Shown here: positions 40,666-49,278 of the stretch, piece by piece
How positions within the stretch are numbered: position 1 is the first letter of the stretch
Layout: the number at the start of each line of letters is the position of its first letter
DNA from: Nonomuraea turcica
Lineage (GTDB): Bacteria > Actinomycetota > Actinomycetes > Streptosporangiales > Streptosporangiaceae
DNA: 64,000 nucleotides
Assembly (NCBI RefSeq): GCF_030718205.1
Contig: NZ_JAUZQF010000013.1
Location: 1 to 64,000, forward strand
Reading direction: 5' to 3'
Program-made: the position numbers and the translations under genes
Notes under the pieces: model-generated
What the model saw: only the letters and a program-made list of their open reading frames with translations
Databases searched by the model: none
Told to the model about the DNA's origin: nothing

Positions 40666-42927
40666 TCACAACTTCTCGAGCGGTGCGTACGCCAGCAGCA
40701 GCGTCTTCTCCCCGCCGCTACCGAAGTCGATCTTGACCTTGGTCTTCTCCGCGACCCCGTCCACGGCCACCACCGTGCCCAGCCCGAACGCGTCGTGCGA
40801 GACCCGATCCCCGGGCGTGAGCGACGGCACCTTGCGCCCGCCCGCGCCCCCGCTCTTCGCCGGCGCGGGCCGGGCGGCGGGCTCCCGCCGGGTGGCCGCG
40901 CTCCAGGCCGACTTCTCCGGATCAGTACGCCAATCGATGAGCTTGCCCGGCACCTCGTTGACGAAGCGCGAGGCGGGATTGAACGACGGCGCCCCCCACG
41001 AGCTGCGCACGGCCGCCCGTGTGATGTAGAGCCGCTTCTGCGCCCGCGTGATCCCCACATAGGCCAGCCGCCGCTCCTCCTCCAGCTCCTTCGGCTCGCC
41101 CAGCGACCGGATGTGCGGGAAGACACCGTCCTCCATGGCCGTCAGGAACACCACGGGGAACTCCAGCCCCTTGGCCGTGTGCAGGGTCATCAGCGTGACG
41201 ACCCCCTGGCCGCCGTCCGCGTCGGGGATCTGGTCGGCGTCGGCCACCAGCGACACCTGCTCCAGGAACTCCACCAGCGTCCCCTCCGGATTGGCCTCCT
41301 CGAACTCCGAGGCCACGGAGATGAGCTCGTTGAGGTTTTCCAGCCGCGACTCGTCCTGCGGATCCTCGGAGGCCTCCAGCTCGGCGCGGTAGCCGGTGGA
41401 CACCAGCACCTCCTCCGCCAGGGCCGACGGCGGCATGCCCGCCGCCTTGGCGATCAGCTCCTCGATCATGGCGACGAACTCGCGCACGGCGTTGAGCGAC
41501 CGCGTCGCCATGCCATAGGCCTCCTCGGCCCTGCGCAGCGCGTCCCAGAACGTGATGCCCTCGCGCGACGACAGCGCTTCGACCGTCGCCTCGGCCCGCT
41601 CGCCGATGCCGCGCTTGGGCACGTTGAGGATGCGCCGCATCGACACCACGTCGGCCGGGTTGGCCAGCACCCGCAGGTAGGCCAGCAGGTCCTTGACCTC
41701 CTTGCGCTCGTAGAAGCGCACGCCCCCGACCACCTTGTAGGGCAGGCCGGTGCGGATGAAGATCTCCTCGAACACCCGGGACGCGGCATTGGTCCGGTAG
41801 AAGACGGCGACCTCGCTCGGCTTCACGCCTTCCTCGTCGCTGAGCCGGTCGACCTCCTGGGCCACGAACATGGCCTCGTCATGCTCGTTGTCGGCGACGT
41901 ATCCAACGATCTTGGGCCCGTCACCCTGGTCGGACCAGAGGTTCTTGGGCTTGCGCGACTCGTTGCGCGCGATCACGGCGTTGGCGGCGGCCAGAATGTT
42001 CTGGGTGGAGCGGTAGTTCTGCTCCAGCAGGATGGTCCGCGCGTCGGGGTAGTCGCGCTCGAACTCCAGGATGTTGCGGATGGACGCGCCCCGGAAGGCG
42101 TAGATGGACTGGTCGGCGTCGCCCACCACGCACAACTCGGACTGGTCGGCCCCCGACCGCACGACGTCGCCGTCCGCCGTCCGCAGCTCAGGATGTCCGA
42201 CCAGCTCCCTGATCAGGATGTATTGGGCGTGGTTGGTGTCCTGGTATTCATCCACCAGCACGTGCCTGAACCGCATCCGGTAGTGCTCGGCCACCTCGGG
42301 GAAGAGCTGGAACAACGTCACCGTGTTCATGATGATGTCGTCGAAGTCCATCGCCCCGGCCTCGGTCAGCTTGAGCTGATAGGCCTTGTATGCCTGTGCG
42401 AGCGTCTTCTCCAAATGCGAGCCCGCCTTGTCCGTCGCGGTCTCGTAGTCGATCAGCTCGTTCTTGAAGTTGCTGACCTGCGCCGAGAACGAGCGCGGCG
42501 GGTAGCGCTTCGGGTCGAGCTCCATCTCCCTGCAGACCATCGCCATGAGCCGCTGCGAGTCCGCCTGGTCGTAGATCGAGAAGCTGGAGGGGAACCCGAG
42601 CCGCTTGGCCTCCCGCCGCAGGATGCGCATGCAGGCGCTGTGGAACGTCATCACCCACATGGCCTTGGACCGCGGCCCGACGAGCTTGTCGATGCGCTCC
42701 TTCATCTCGCGGGCGGCCTTGTTGGTGAACGTGATCGCCAAGATCTCGCCCGGGTGCACCTTGCGCTCGGCCAGCAGGAAAGCGATGCGATGGGTGAGCA
42801 CCCGCGTCTTTCCGGACCCCGCCCCCGCCACGATGAGCAGTGGACCGCCGTGATGGATCACGGCCTCGCGCTGCTGCGGGTTGAGGCCGTCGAGCAAGGG
42901 GTGGTCAACAGAGACTTGGGTGGGCAC
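40666..42927 (-). CDS. pcrA: PcrA/UvrD-type DNA helicase
   Basis: 753 residues from GTG at 42927. All superfamily 1A motifs are present: Q motif (LNPQQREAV), Walker A (VAGAGSGKTRVL), motif II (DEYQDTN), motif III (VVGDADQSIYAFRGA), motif IV (LEQNYRST), motif V (LMTLHTAKGLEF) and motif VI (VGITRAQKRLY). A C-terminal Tudor-like extension (LTPGDRVSHDAFGLGTVVAVDG) matches PcrA/UvrD1 of actinobacteria, which binds RNA polymerase. Role: 3'-5' helicase in nucleotide-excision repair and fork rescue. Full-length, housekeeping. Confidence 0.96.
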   Translation of the reverse strand: MPTQVSVDHPLLDGLNPQQREAVIHHGGPLLIVAGAGSGKTRVLTHRIAFLLAERKVHPGEILAITFTNKAAREMKERIDKLVGPRSKAMWVMTFHSACMRILRREAKRLGFPSSFSIYDQADSQRLMAMVCREMELDPKRYPPRSFSAQVSNFKNELIDYETATDKAGSHLEKTLAQAYKAYQLKLTEAGAMDFDDIIMNTVTLFQLFPEVAEHYRMRFRHVLVDEYQDTNHAQYILIRELVGHPELRTADGDVVRSGADQSELCVVGDADQSIYAFRGASIRNILEFERDYPDARTILLEQNYRSTQNILAAANAVIARNESRKPKNLWSDQGDGPKIVGYVADNEHDEAMFVAQEVDRLSDEEGVKPSEVAVFYRTNAASRVFEEIFIRTGLPYKVVGGVRFYERKEVKDLLAYLRVLANPADVVSMRRILNVPKRGIGERAEATVEALSSREGITFWDALRRAEEAYGMATRSLNAVREFVAMIEELIAKAAGMPPSALAEEVLVSTGYRAELEASEDPQDESRLENLNELISVASEFEEANPEGTLVEFLEQVSLVADADQIPDADGGQGVVTLMTLHTAKGLEFPVVFLTAMEDGVFPHIRSLGEPKELEEERRLAYVGITRAQKRLYITRAAVRSSWGAPSFNPASRFVNEVPGKLIDWRTDPEKSAWSAATRREPAARPAPAKSGGAGGRKVPSLTPGDRVSHDAFGLGTVVAVDGVAEKTKVKIDFGSGGEKTLLLAYAPLEKL

Positions 42928-43023
42928 GCGTCTAGGTTAAGACTCCCCACCGACAAACGGCGCACGGAATGCCATCGGCAGGGCACCGGTTGTCTTTCAA
43001 CGGAAGGTCAAGGAGGGGGAGCG

Positions 43024-43743
43024 ATGCTGCCGGAAGCCGAGATCAACAGGGTGCTCGTCGTGACCGCGCATCCCGACGACGCCGATTTCGGTGCCGCTGG
43101 GAGCGTGGCGCTGTTCGTGGACCGGGGAGTGGAGGTCACTTACCTGCTGATTACGGATGGTGACGCGGGCGGTAACGAACGTACTCTGGACAACTCCGGC
43201 ATGGCCGAACTCCGCAGGAGCGAGCAGCGTGCCGCGGCCAAGGCCGTCGGCGTGACGGACGTGCGTTTTCTGGGCTACTCGGATGGTCAGGTGGTGCCGT
43301 CCCTCGATCTGCGGCGCGACATCGCCCGCGTGATCCGCCAGGTCAGACCGGACCTGGTCATCACGCACCACCCGGATCGTAACTACCGGTTCATCGCCCC
43401 CAGCCACCCCGACCACCGCGCGGTGGGCGGGGCCACCCTGGACGCCGTCTACCCGGATGCCCGCAACCCCTACGCCTTCCCCGAGCTGCTGAAGGACGAG
43501 GGCCTGGAGGCCTGGACGGTGCGGGAGGTCTGGCTGAACGGCGGTCCGACCCCGAACCACTGGGTGGACATCACCGACGCCATGGACCGCAAGCTCGCGG
43601 CCTTGCAGTCGCATGTGAGCCAGGTGTCGCACGTGGAAGGGTTCGCCGAGTTCGTCAGGGGCCGCTTCGCCGCCTGGGCCGAAGAGGCCGGCTTCGGCGA
43701 GGGCCGCTACGCGGAGGCCTTCCAAGTGGTCCCCACCGCCTGA
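43024..43743 (+). CDS. PIG-L/LmbE-family deacetylase
   Basis: 239 residues from ATG at 43024, with AGGAGGGGAG upstream. Zinc-site motifs of the family are intact: TAHPDDADFG near residue 14 and the later HPDHRAVG. The ITDGDAGGNE block is also typical. Known members deacetylate GlcNAc-inositol (MshB) or mycothiol conjugates (Mca); this one is shorter and closer to the general group, so the substrate is not assigned. Divergent from pcrA; it ends 5 nt from the PIN gene. Confidence 0.88.
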   Translation: MLPEAEINRVLVVTAHPDDADFGAAGSVALFVDRGVEVTYLLITDGDAGGNERTLDNSGMAELRRSEQRAAAKAVGVTDVRFLGYSDGQVVPSLDLRRDIARVIRQVRPDLVITHHPDRNYRFIAPSHPDHRAVGGATLDAVYPDARNPYAFPELLKDEGLEAWTVREVWLNGGPTPNHWVDITDAMDRKLAALQSHVSQVSHVEGFAEFVRGRFAAWAEEAGFGEGRYAEAFQVVPTA

Positions 43744-43748
43744 GATTT

Positions 43749-44165
43749 TTACGGGACGGAACCGGGCGGCACCACCCATAGGGCGGGTTGCCCGGTGACC
43801 TCGGCGATGATGTCGAAGTCGCGGTCGTAATGCAGGACCGTCGCCCCGTGCACCTCGGCACATGCGGCGATCAGCAGATCGCTTGGCCCGACCGCCCAAT
43901 GATGCGATGTGCGTGCGAGCAACGCCTGGACGTCCAGCGCGCGGGTGGCCACCTCCTTCTCGTGGATCGAGAGGAGGTGGAAGTCCTCGCGCAGGTGACG
44001 GGCGTGCCGCTCGTAGACCTCCGGGTCATCCGCGCTCAAGAGCACCTCCAACTGCGTGACCTCGCAGATCGCGAGCATCTTGTCGAGCATCAGCGGCTGG
44101 AGCACCCGGTGAACTGCTGGGTGCGGCATGCGCGCCAGCGCGCTTTTATGGATGAGGTAGATCAC
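43749..44165 (-). CDS. PIN-domain (VapC-like) toxin with altered first catalytic residue
   Basis: 138 residues from GTG at 44165, overlapping the antitoxin stop as GTGA. The order of elements is VapC-like: IYLIHKSALARM, an ICEVTQLEVL acidic helix, AVGPSDLLIAACAEVHG and LHYDRDFDII. The usual first metal-binding Asp (normally I-D-x-S-A) is His (CAT), one base from GAT. The other acidic positions are kept. The nuclease may be inactive or use altered metal binding. VapC proteins cleave specific RNAs and are inhibited by the partner antitoxin. Confidence 0.85.
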   Translation of the reverse strand: MIYLIHKSALARMPHPAVHRVLQPLMLDKMLAICEVTQLEVLLSADDPEVYERHARHLREDFHLLSIHEKEVATRALDVQALLARTSHHWAVGPSDLLIAACAEVHGATVLHYDRDFDIIAEVTGQPALWVVPPGSVP

Positions 44166-44374
44166 GCCCGTGGATACCACGCACGATTCGTGGTATCCGG
44201 ATCCAGTAGATCGGCGTTGTCTCGGGCGCGCCAGTACTCGAAGGCCTTCCGACGCTTTGACCGTTCGGAGATTTCCTTCAGAGCCGCGTTGACGGTCTCC
44301 TCCGTGGTCGAAGTCCCCAACTCGTGCCGGGCGACTTCGAGAAGCTCCTTGTCGATGTCGATGACCGTGCGCAC
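44162..44374 (-). CDS. VapB-like antitoxin
   Basis: 70 residues from GTG at 44374, with GGAGG 9 nt upstream. It begins RTVIDIDKELLEVARHELGTSTTEETVNAALKE, split here as a ribbon-helix-helix DNA-binding domain (residues about 3-40), followed by an acidic/basic tail that should wrap the toxin. The ribbon part would autoregulate the operon. Upstream in-frame codons exist but lack an SD and the domain start fits the GTG. It overlaps the PIN gene as GTGA. Confidence 0.85.
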   Translation of the reverse strand: MRTVIDIDKELLEVARHELGTSTTEETVNAALKEISERSKRRKAFEYWRARDNADLLDPDTTNRAWYPRA

Positions 44375-44427
44375 GCAACACCACCTCCGTACCTCCAGCG
44401 TGTATCGGAATTTGTGATCTTGAAATA

Positions 44428-44464
44428 CGCTCTCCCCGAGGCGGCACCGGCCTCGGGGAGAGCG
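44428..44464 (-). terminator. 15 bp perfect hairpin upstream of the vapBC-like pair
   Basis: Arms 44428-44442 and 44450-44464 are perfectly complementary with a 7 nt loop. On the minus strand the stem is followed by TATTTC. Best read as the terminator for the CPBP protease transcript, insulating the toxin-antitoxin unit. Confidence 0.6.
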
Positions 44465-44582
44465 CTCCGGGAGACCGTAAAGCATCGAGGTCAGACGCAT
44501 ATGGAACGCTCCATGAAATGGGAGAGGATCTTCATCCATAGGTGAAGAACTCTCATTCACAGAGTGACCGCAGCGCCTGGAC

Positions 44583-45266
44583 TTACTTCTTCTTCGCGGC
44601 AATCCGGGCGAAGAGATAGCCCAAAGAGTTGGTCGCCAGGTGCAGCATGGCCGGGGCCAGGAGGCCGTTGTGACGGCGTAGCTCGCAGAACAGCACCCCG
44701 GCCGCCGCCGTGGACACCACGCTCCCCGCCACCACTCGCGCCATGTCCAGGTGGTTAGGGGACTCGCCGGCCGTCAGGGCGCCCAGGGCCGGGTTGGCGC
44801 GGGCCATGTCCATGGCAGGCAGGATGTGCCAGAGACCGAACAGGGTCGAGGAGACCGCCGTGGCGGCGACCGTGCCGTGCCGCTGGCGCAGCATCGCGTA
44901 CAGGGCCCCGCGGAAGCCCACCTCCTCCAGGAGGACCGTGCCCAGCGGGACCTGGAGGAGGGCTTCCTCCAGGACGCGGGCGCGCGAGAGCGACAGGGCG
45001 CGCTCGTCGTGGAAGAGCGGCCTGGTGCGGGGATGCGATATGCCGACCGTGTAGACGGTGGCCACCGCCGCCGCCAGGGCGCCGCCCGCGATCGCCCCGC
45101 GGCGGCCGTGCTCGAAGCCCAGCTCCTCCCACGACAGGCCGGACTTGCGGGCCATCGCCACGAGGGCCGCCGTCGCGGCGGTAGAGGTCAGCGGGCCCAA
45201 GCGGGGGGCGACCTTGTTGTTCATGAGGTTGGCGGCGGCGAGGACGGCGATCGAGCGGAGGAGCAC
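44583..45266 (-). CDS. CPBP-family intramembrane metalloprotease
   Basis: 227 residues from GTG at 45266, six or so hydrophobic helices. CPBP motifs are present: motif 1 VLLEEVGFRGALYA (EExxxR), motif 2 LFGLWHILPA (FxxxH) and motif 3 MLHLATNSLGYL (HxxxN). These are type II CAAX-prenyl-endopeptidase-like or bacteriocin-immunity-type proteases; the substrate is unknown. A Lys-rich end closes the protein. Followed 120 nt downstream by a strong hairpin. Confidence 0.9.
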   Translation of the reverse strand: MLLRSIAVLAAANLMNNKVAPRLGPLTSTAATAALVAMARKSGLSWEELGFEHGRRGAIAGGALAAAVATVYTVGISHPRTRPLFHDERALSLSRARVLEEALLQVPLGTVLLEEVGFRGALYAMLRQRHGTVAATAVSSTLFGLWHILPAMDMARANPALGALTAGESPNHLDMARVVAGSVVSTAAAGVLFCELRRHNGLLAPAMLHLATNSLGYLFARIAAKKK

Positions 45267-45343
45267 CCTTGCAGGCTACGTCGCGACGCGCCCGTCTCGC
45301 CCCGCCTCGCGCCAATCGCCCCCCGCCTCCGGAAAGACCCCGG

Positions 45344-45604
45344 TCAGGAGGCGGCGGCCGAGTTGCGCCAGCCCGCCGGGAAGCGGGTGCGGCGGCGTTC
45401 CTCCGGGGTGAGGCCACCCCAGATGCCCTCCGACTCGCCCGCTCGTAATGCGTAGGAGCGGCACTCCTCCATCACCTGGCAGCCCGCGCAGACCGCCTTG
45501 GCGCGCGCTTCCTGCAGAGGCGAGGGGGCGAGTGGGAAGAAGAGGTCAGGGTCGCTGGATCTGCACGCCCCCCGGCGCAGCCAGCCGATCTCCTCCAGTG
45601 GCAT
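45344..45604 (-). CDS. WhiB-family [4Fe-4S] regulator
   Basis: 86 residues from ATG at 45604. Four cluster-binding Cys at 14, 39, 42 and 48 (GAC14 and VC39AGC42QVMEEC48) and the GIWGGLTPEERR turn motif followed by basic residues identify a Wbl protein. Wbl proteins bind sigma-A region 4 and control development, redox response or antibiotic resistance. The short C-terminus resembles the WhiB2/WhmD or WblE-size class; the exact subclass is not set. Not visibly in an operon. Confidence 0.94.
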   Translation of the reverse strand: MPLEEIGWLRRGACRSSDPDLFFPLAPSPLQEARAKAVCAGCQVMEECRSYALRAGESEGIWGGLTPEERRRTRFPAGWRNSAAAS

Positions 45605-45656
45605 GGGTCAACGGTACGGCCTGGTCATGATCGACCACATCATCCTCTGGGTTGAT

Positions 45657-45673
45657 CGGGGAGTACATCCCCG
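45657..45673. terminator. Short hairpin between whiB-like and metallopeptidase genes
   Basis: CGGGGA-GTACA-TCCCCG forms a 6 bp stem with a 5 nt loop, 16 nt after the metallopeptidase stop on the minus strand. Short and without T-run, so weak. Confidence 0.35.
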
Positions 45674-45688
45674 GGAGACCTCATGGCT

Positions 45689-46327
45689 TCAGCAGGCGCC
45701 CACTCCGCCTCGGTAGCCGCTCGCGAACGACGCCTGCCGCTGCTCGGCCGTGCCGTGGGCGGCCGGGTTCAGCCAGTCGTCGGTGGGGTCGCCGGCGGCC
45801 GCCAGGCTGGTCAGCAACTCCTCTTCGTCGCCCGGCTGCGCCGTCAGCGCGCCGGAGTTCACCAGCGCCGACAGGGTGCCGCCCGCGTAGCAGTCGGCCT
45901 GCAGCTCCATCTGCACGTTCAGCTGGAAGTCGGACCGTAGCTGGGCCTGGATGGAATGGCCGAACTCATGGGGAATGATCACATAGACCGACCCGTCCCC
46001 CATTTCGTTCCAGAGGCCCTCCATCCAGGCCTCGTCATAGGCGATGAAGTGGCCCACGGGGCAGTAGAAGGCGTTGTTCGGCACGGAGGGCTGACCGCCG
46101 CAGCTCGGCCCCGAGTCGCCGGAGTACGGGACGAAGTCGGCGATAGGCCGATATGTCTCCCCAAGCTGGGCGAACTGCTGCTTCCAGAACTCCTCCGTCA
46201 ACGTCCGCGCCGTGCGGACATCGTCTTCGAACCGGTCTTCGTCCTGCGGATTCAGGGACGGCGGGCGGGCGATGCCGCAGGACGTCAGCAGCAGGACGAG
46301 GACCACGATCAGCGGGCGGAGGGTCAC
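45689..46327 (-). CDS. Neutral zinc metallopeptidase, lipoprotein
   Basis: 212 residues from GTG at 46327. GGGAGG inside the end of the upstream ligase gene lies 10 nt before this GTG, making it better than GTG 46345. The signal ends in LLLTSCG, a lipobox with Cys at about residue 17. The HEFGH zinc motif is at residues 120-124 and ELQADCYAGG provides the third ligand Glu/Asp. This is the YpfJ-like putative neutral zinc metallopeptidase family, exported, with unknown substrate. Confidence 0.9.
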   Translation of the reverse strand: MTLRPLIVVLVLLLTSCGIARPPSLNPQDEDRFEDDVRTARTLTEEFWKQQFAQLGETYRPIADFVPYSGDSGPSCGGQPSVPNNAFYCPVGHFIAYDEAWMEGLWNEMGDGSVYVIIPHEFGHSIQAQLRSDFQLNVQMELQADCYAGGTLSALVNSGALTAQPGDEEELLTSLAAAGDPTDDWLNPAAHGTAEQRQASFASGYRGGVGAC

Positions 46328-46332
46328 GGGCT

Positions 46333-47796
46333 TCAGACCTCCCACAGGTGCACCGGCTCATTCGTGTGCATGCGCTCGATGTACTCGAGGGTCATGGCAC
46401 GCAGCGCCTCGTGCCGGTCGCCTCCCTGCGCGTTGACCCGCTCCACCTGCCAGGTCGCCCCTGTACGCCCCGCCAGGCAGCGGCCCTCGATGATGGCGAG
46501 CAGCCGGTCGGCTATGGGCTGGGAGACGCCCCATTTGGCCAGCCCCTCGTGCGCCATGGGCAGCAGCCGGCGCAGGATCAGCTCGGCCGCGGGCACCTCG
46601 CCCATCCCCGGCCAGTACAGCCGGGCGTCCAGCCCGTGCCGCGCCGCGGCGCTGAGATTGTCCTCCGCCGCCTGGAACGACATCTGACTCCAGATCGGTC
46701 GCTCGGCGTACGGCAAGACGCGCATCAGACCGTAGTAGAAGGCGGCATTGGCCGCGACGTCGGCCACGGTGGGCCCGGCGGGCAGCACGCGGTTCTCCAC
46801 GCGCAGGTGCGGCATGTCGTTCACCACCGCGTACACGGGCCGGTTCCAGCGGTAGATGGTGCCGTTGTGCAGGGTCAGCTCGTGGAGCTGGGGTGTGCGT
46901 CCCTGTTCGAGCTCGGTACGCGGGTCCTCGTCCTCGCAGAGCGGCAGCAGGGCGGGGTAGTAGCTGACGTTCTCCTCGAACAGGTCGAAGACGCTCGTGA
47001 TCCACCGCTCGCCGAACCACACGCGCGGCCGCACGCCCTGCGCCTTGAGCTCGGCCGGCCGCGTGTCCGTGGCCTGCTCGAACAGCGTGATCCTGGTCTC
47101 GCGGTGCAGCTCCTTGCCGAACAGGTAAGGGGAGTTGGCCGCGACCGCGACCTGCGCCCCCGCGATGGCCTGGGCGGCGTTCCAGTGCGCGGCGAACGCC
47201 TCGGGGCTCACCTGCAGGTGGAGCTGCACGCTCGTGCAGGCGGCCTCGGGCGCGACGCTGTCGGCGTGTGTGTCGAGGCGTTCGACGCCTTCGATGCACA
47301 GATGCAGGTCCTCGCCGCGGGCGGCGAAGATCTGCTCGTTGAGCAGGCGGTAGCGGGGGTTCGCCGAGAGCGTGCCCTCGCCGATGTCCTGCTCGCGCAG
47401 CGTGGGCAGGATGCCGATCAGGACCAGATGCCCGCCCTCGGTGCGGGCGCGTGACTCCGCATGGTTGAGCCGGGCCCGCACGTCGTTCTCCAGGTGGAGC
47501 GCGCCCTCGCCGCTCAGCTCCTGGGGTTGGATGTTGATCTCGATGTTGAACTGGCCCAGCTCGGTGGCCCAGTCCGGCTGCTCGATGGCCGCGAGCACCT
47601 CGGCGTTGCGCATGGCGGCCTCGCCGTCCGCGTCCACGATGTTGAGCTCGATCTCCAGGCCGGCGAGGGGGCGTTCGAGCTCGAACCGAGCTTCACGCAG
47701 CATCTGGGCGAAGACGTCGAGACATCGTCGCACCTTTTCGCGATATTTCCGCCGATGTTCGCGGCTGAAGACCACCACCGGCACGTCCCTGCCCAT
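46333..47796 (-). CDS. Glutamate-cysteine ligase family 2 (GCS2-type) carboxylate-amine ligase
   Basis: 487 residues from ATG at 47796. GCS2-family signatures include LAGLEIELNIVDADGE, LGQFNIEINIQPQ, SVQLHLQVSPEAFA, RVENRVLPAGPTVAD and GTIYRWNRPVYA. The group forms gamma-glutamyl or similar amide bonds with ATP; relatives include EgtA of ergothioneine synthesis and YbdK-like enzymes. No other ergothioneine genes are nearby, so the product is not assigned. Five nt upstream of the metallopeptidase start, likely co-transcribed. Confidence 0.87.
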   Translation of the reverse strand: MGRDVPVVVFSREHRRKYREKVRRCLDVFAQMLREARFELERPLAGLEIELNIVDADGEAAMRNAEVLAAIEQPDWATELGQFNIEINIQPQELSGEGALHLENDVRARLNHAESRARTEGGHLVLIGILPTLREQDIGEGTLSANPRYRLLNEQIFAARGEDLHLCIEGVERLDTHADSVAPEAACTSVQLHLQVSPEAFAAHWNAAQAIAGAQVAVAANSPYLFGKELHRETRITLFEQATDTRPAELKAQGVRPRVWFGERWITSVFDLFEENVSYYPALLPLCEDEDPRTELEQGRTPQLHELTLHNGTIYRWNRPVYAVVNDMPHLRVENRVLPAGPTVADVAANAAFYYGLMRVLPYAERPIWSQMSFQAAEDNLSAAARHGLDARLYWPGMGEVPAAELILRRLLPMAHEGLAKWGVSQPIADRLLAIIEGRCLAGRTGATWQVERVNAQGGDRHEALRAMTLEYIERMHTNEPVHLWEV

Positions 47797-48127
47797 ATCT
47801 GGAAATGTCGCACGCCAACGCCCCCAAGACCAGGACACCCACCCACCCTTTCCTCCAAACCTTTACCGAACCCGACCCAGGCGAAGGCCTTGCGGCGTCC
47901 TGGTGGGCCTCGGCCCGGCGACGGCCTCGGCCTGGGGCCAGCGATGGCCATGGCCTGGGTCCAGCGCCGACCACGGACTTGGCCCAGGATGCGCTCCGTA
48001 ACGGTGCTCAGCCACTGAAGGGCTCAGAGGCCGTGTTCCTGGAGGGCCATCAGCCGAAGTTCGGTGGGTGGCGGCCCAGTCGGCGAAGCCGTACAAGATG
48101 GGGGTTTGAAAAGCCCAGCCATGTACG
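47797..48127. other. Divergent intergenic region, no gene supported
   Basis: Separates the leftward ligase from the rightward epimerase. It contains a GGCC-rich imperfect repetitive stretch (about 47895-47990). Several open frames cross it, but none has a ribosome site and codon bias together. No clear promoter was found. Confidence 0.5.
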
Positions 48128-48223
48128 GGCGCCGCACGGAGATGGCGCCGCGCGGAGATGGCGCCGCGCGGAGATGGCGGCGCGCGAAGATGGGGCCGAA
48201 CGGAGATGGCGGCGCGCGAAGAT
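48128..48223. repeat. Six tandem 16 bp repeats just upstream of the epimerase gene
   Basis: Six contiguous 16 bp units with consensus GGCGCCGCGCGGAGAT, ending 11 nt before the ATG at 48235. Each of the first five units creates GGAGATG, an SD-adjacent ATG in a shifting frame; the only one in the galE frame meets TAA at 48223-48225. The array therefore sits in the 5' leader and could affect translation. Confidence 0.9.
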
Positions 48224-48234
48224 AAGGTTCGGGG

Positions 48235-49212
48235 ATGCGTGTTTTGGTTAGTGGTGGGGCGGGTTATATCGGCAGCACGGTGGCCTCGGCGTGTCTGGAT
48301 GCCGGGATCTCGCCCGTGATTCTCGACAGTCTCGTGACCGGGCGGCGGGAGTTCGCCGACGGGCGGGCGTTCTACGAGGGTGATATCAGCGACGGCCCGC
48401 TGATTGACAAGATATTTGCCGAAAACCCCGATATCGAGGCTGTCATCCATTGCGCGGCACTCATCGTCGTGCCTGACTCCGTAGCCGACCCCATCGGCTA
48501 CTACCGCGCGAATGTGGCAAAGAGCCTGGAGTTCGCCGACCATCTGCTCCGCAATGGCTGCACCCGGATGATCTTCAGCTCCTCCGCCTCGATCTACCGC
48601 ACGGGCGAGGACCACACGGTGGACGAGGACTCCCCGCTCGACCCCATGAGCCCATATGCGCGGACCAAGGCGGTGTGCGAGGCCATGTTCGCCGACATCG
48701 CCGCCACCCGCCCCATCAAGATCCTCTCCTTGCGTTACTTCAACCCCATCGGCGCCGACCCGAAGATGCGCACCGGCCTGCAACTGCGGCGCCCCAGCCA
48801 CGCCCTCGGCAAGATGATCGAGGCGTACGAGGACCGGGTGCCCTTCCAGATCACCGGCACCGGCTACCCGACCAGGGACGGCACCGGCATCCGCGACTAC
48901 GTCCACGTCTGGGACCTGGCCGCCGCGCATGTCGAGGCCCTACGGCGATTCGACGATCTGACGGCAAGTGTGATCAACCTGGGCACCGGTGCGGGCACCA
49001 CCGTCCGCGAGCTGGTCGAGGCGTTCAACCGCGTCGTCGACCGCCCGATCGAGGTCGTCGAGGCCCCTGCCCGCCCGGGCGACGTGGCCGGCGCCTACAC
49101 CCGCAGCGACCGCGCCCGCAGCCTGCTCGGCTGGCAGGCCCGCTACTCCGTCGAGGAGGGCATCAGGCACTCGCTCGAATGGGCGCGCCTGCGCGAGTCG
49201 CGACTCGGATAG
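48235..49212 (+). CDS. galE: UDP-glucose 4-epimerase-like enzyme
   Basis: 325 residues from ATG at 48235, with AAGG about 8 nt before. Extended SDR: VLVSGGAGYIGSTVA (GxxGxxG), FSSSASIYRTG (Ser), SPYARTK (YxxxK), RYFNPIGADP, and DGTGIRDYVHVWDLA, all close to GalE. It would interconvert UDP-Glc and UDP-Gal (or GlcNAc forms). Missing is any neighbour from the Leloir pathway. Downstream TAG lies 66 nt before the MarR gene. Confidence 0.9.
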   Translation: MRVLVSGGAGYIGSTVASACLDAGISPVILDSLVTGRREFADGRAFYEGDISDGPLIDKIFAENPDIEAVIHCAALIVVPDSVADPIGYYRANVAKSLEFADHLLRNGCTRMIFSSSASIYRTGEDHTVDEDSPLDPMSPYARTKAVCEAMFADIAATRPIKILSLRYFNPIGADPKMRTGLQLRRPSHALGKMIEAYEDRVPFQITGTGYPTRDGTGIRDYVHVWDLAAAHVEALRRFDDLTASVINLGTGAGTTVRELVEAFNRVVDRPIEVVEAPARPGDVAGAYTRSDRARSLLGWQARYSVEEGIRHSLEWARLRESRLG

Positions 49213-49238
49213 ACCCTGGACCGGCGCGGCGTCTCGTC

Positions 49239-49271
49239 ATACGATTCGTATACGAACTGTTCGTACACGAA
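49239..49271. promoter_or_regulatory. Palindromic operator upstream of the MarR gene
   Basis: TTCGTATACGAA at 49245-49256 is a perfect 12 bp palindrome. It overlaps ATACGATTCGTAT (49239-49251) and is followed by the near-palindrome TTCGTACACGAA (49260-49271), 7 nt before the MarR ATG. The dense half-sites are typical of MarR autoregulation. Confidence 0.7.
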
Positions 49272-49278
49272 AGAAAAC

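Noticed and set aside
40795..43023. Upstream part of the long plus-strand frame leading into the PIG-L gene
   Set aside because: It is antisense to pcrA. The PIG-L domain begins only at the ATG 43024, which has a good SD.
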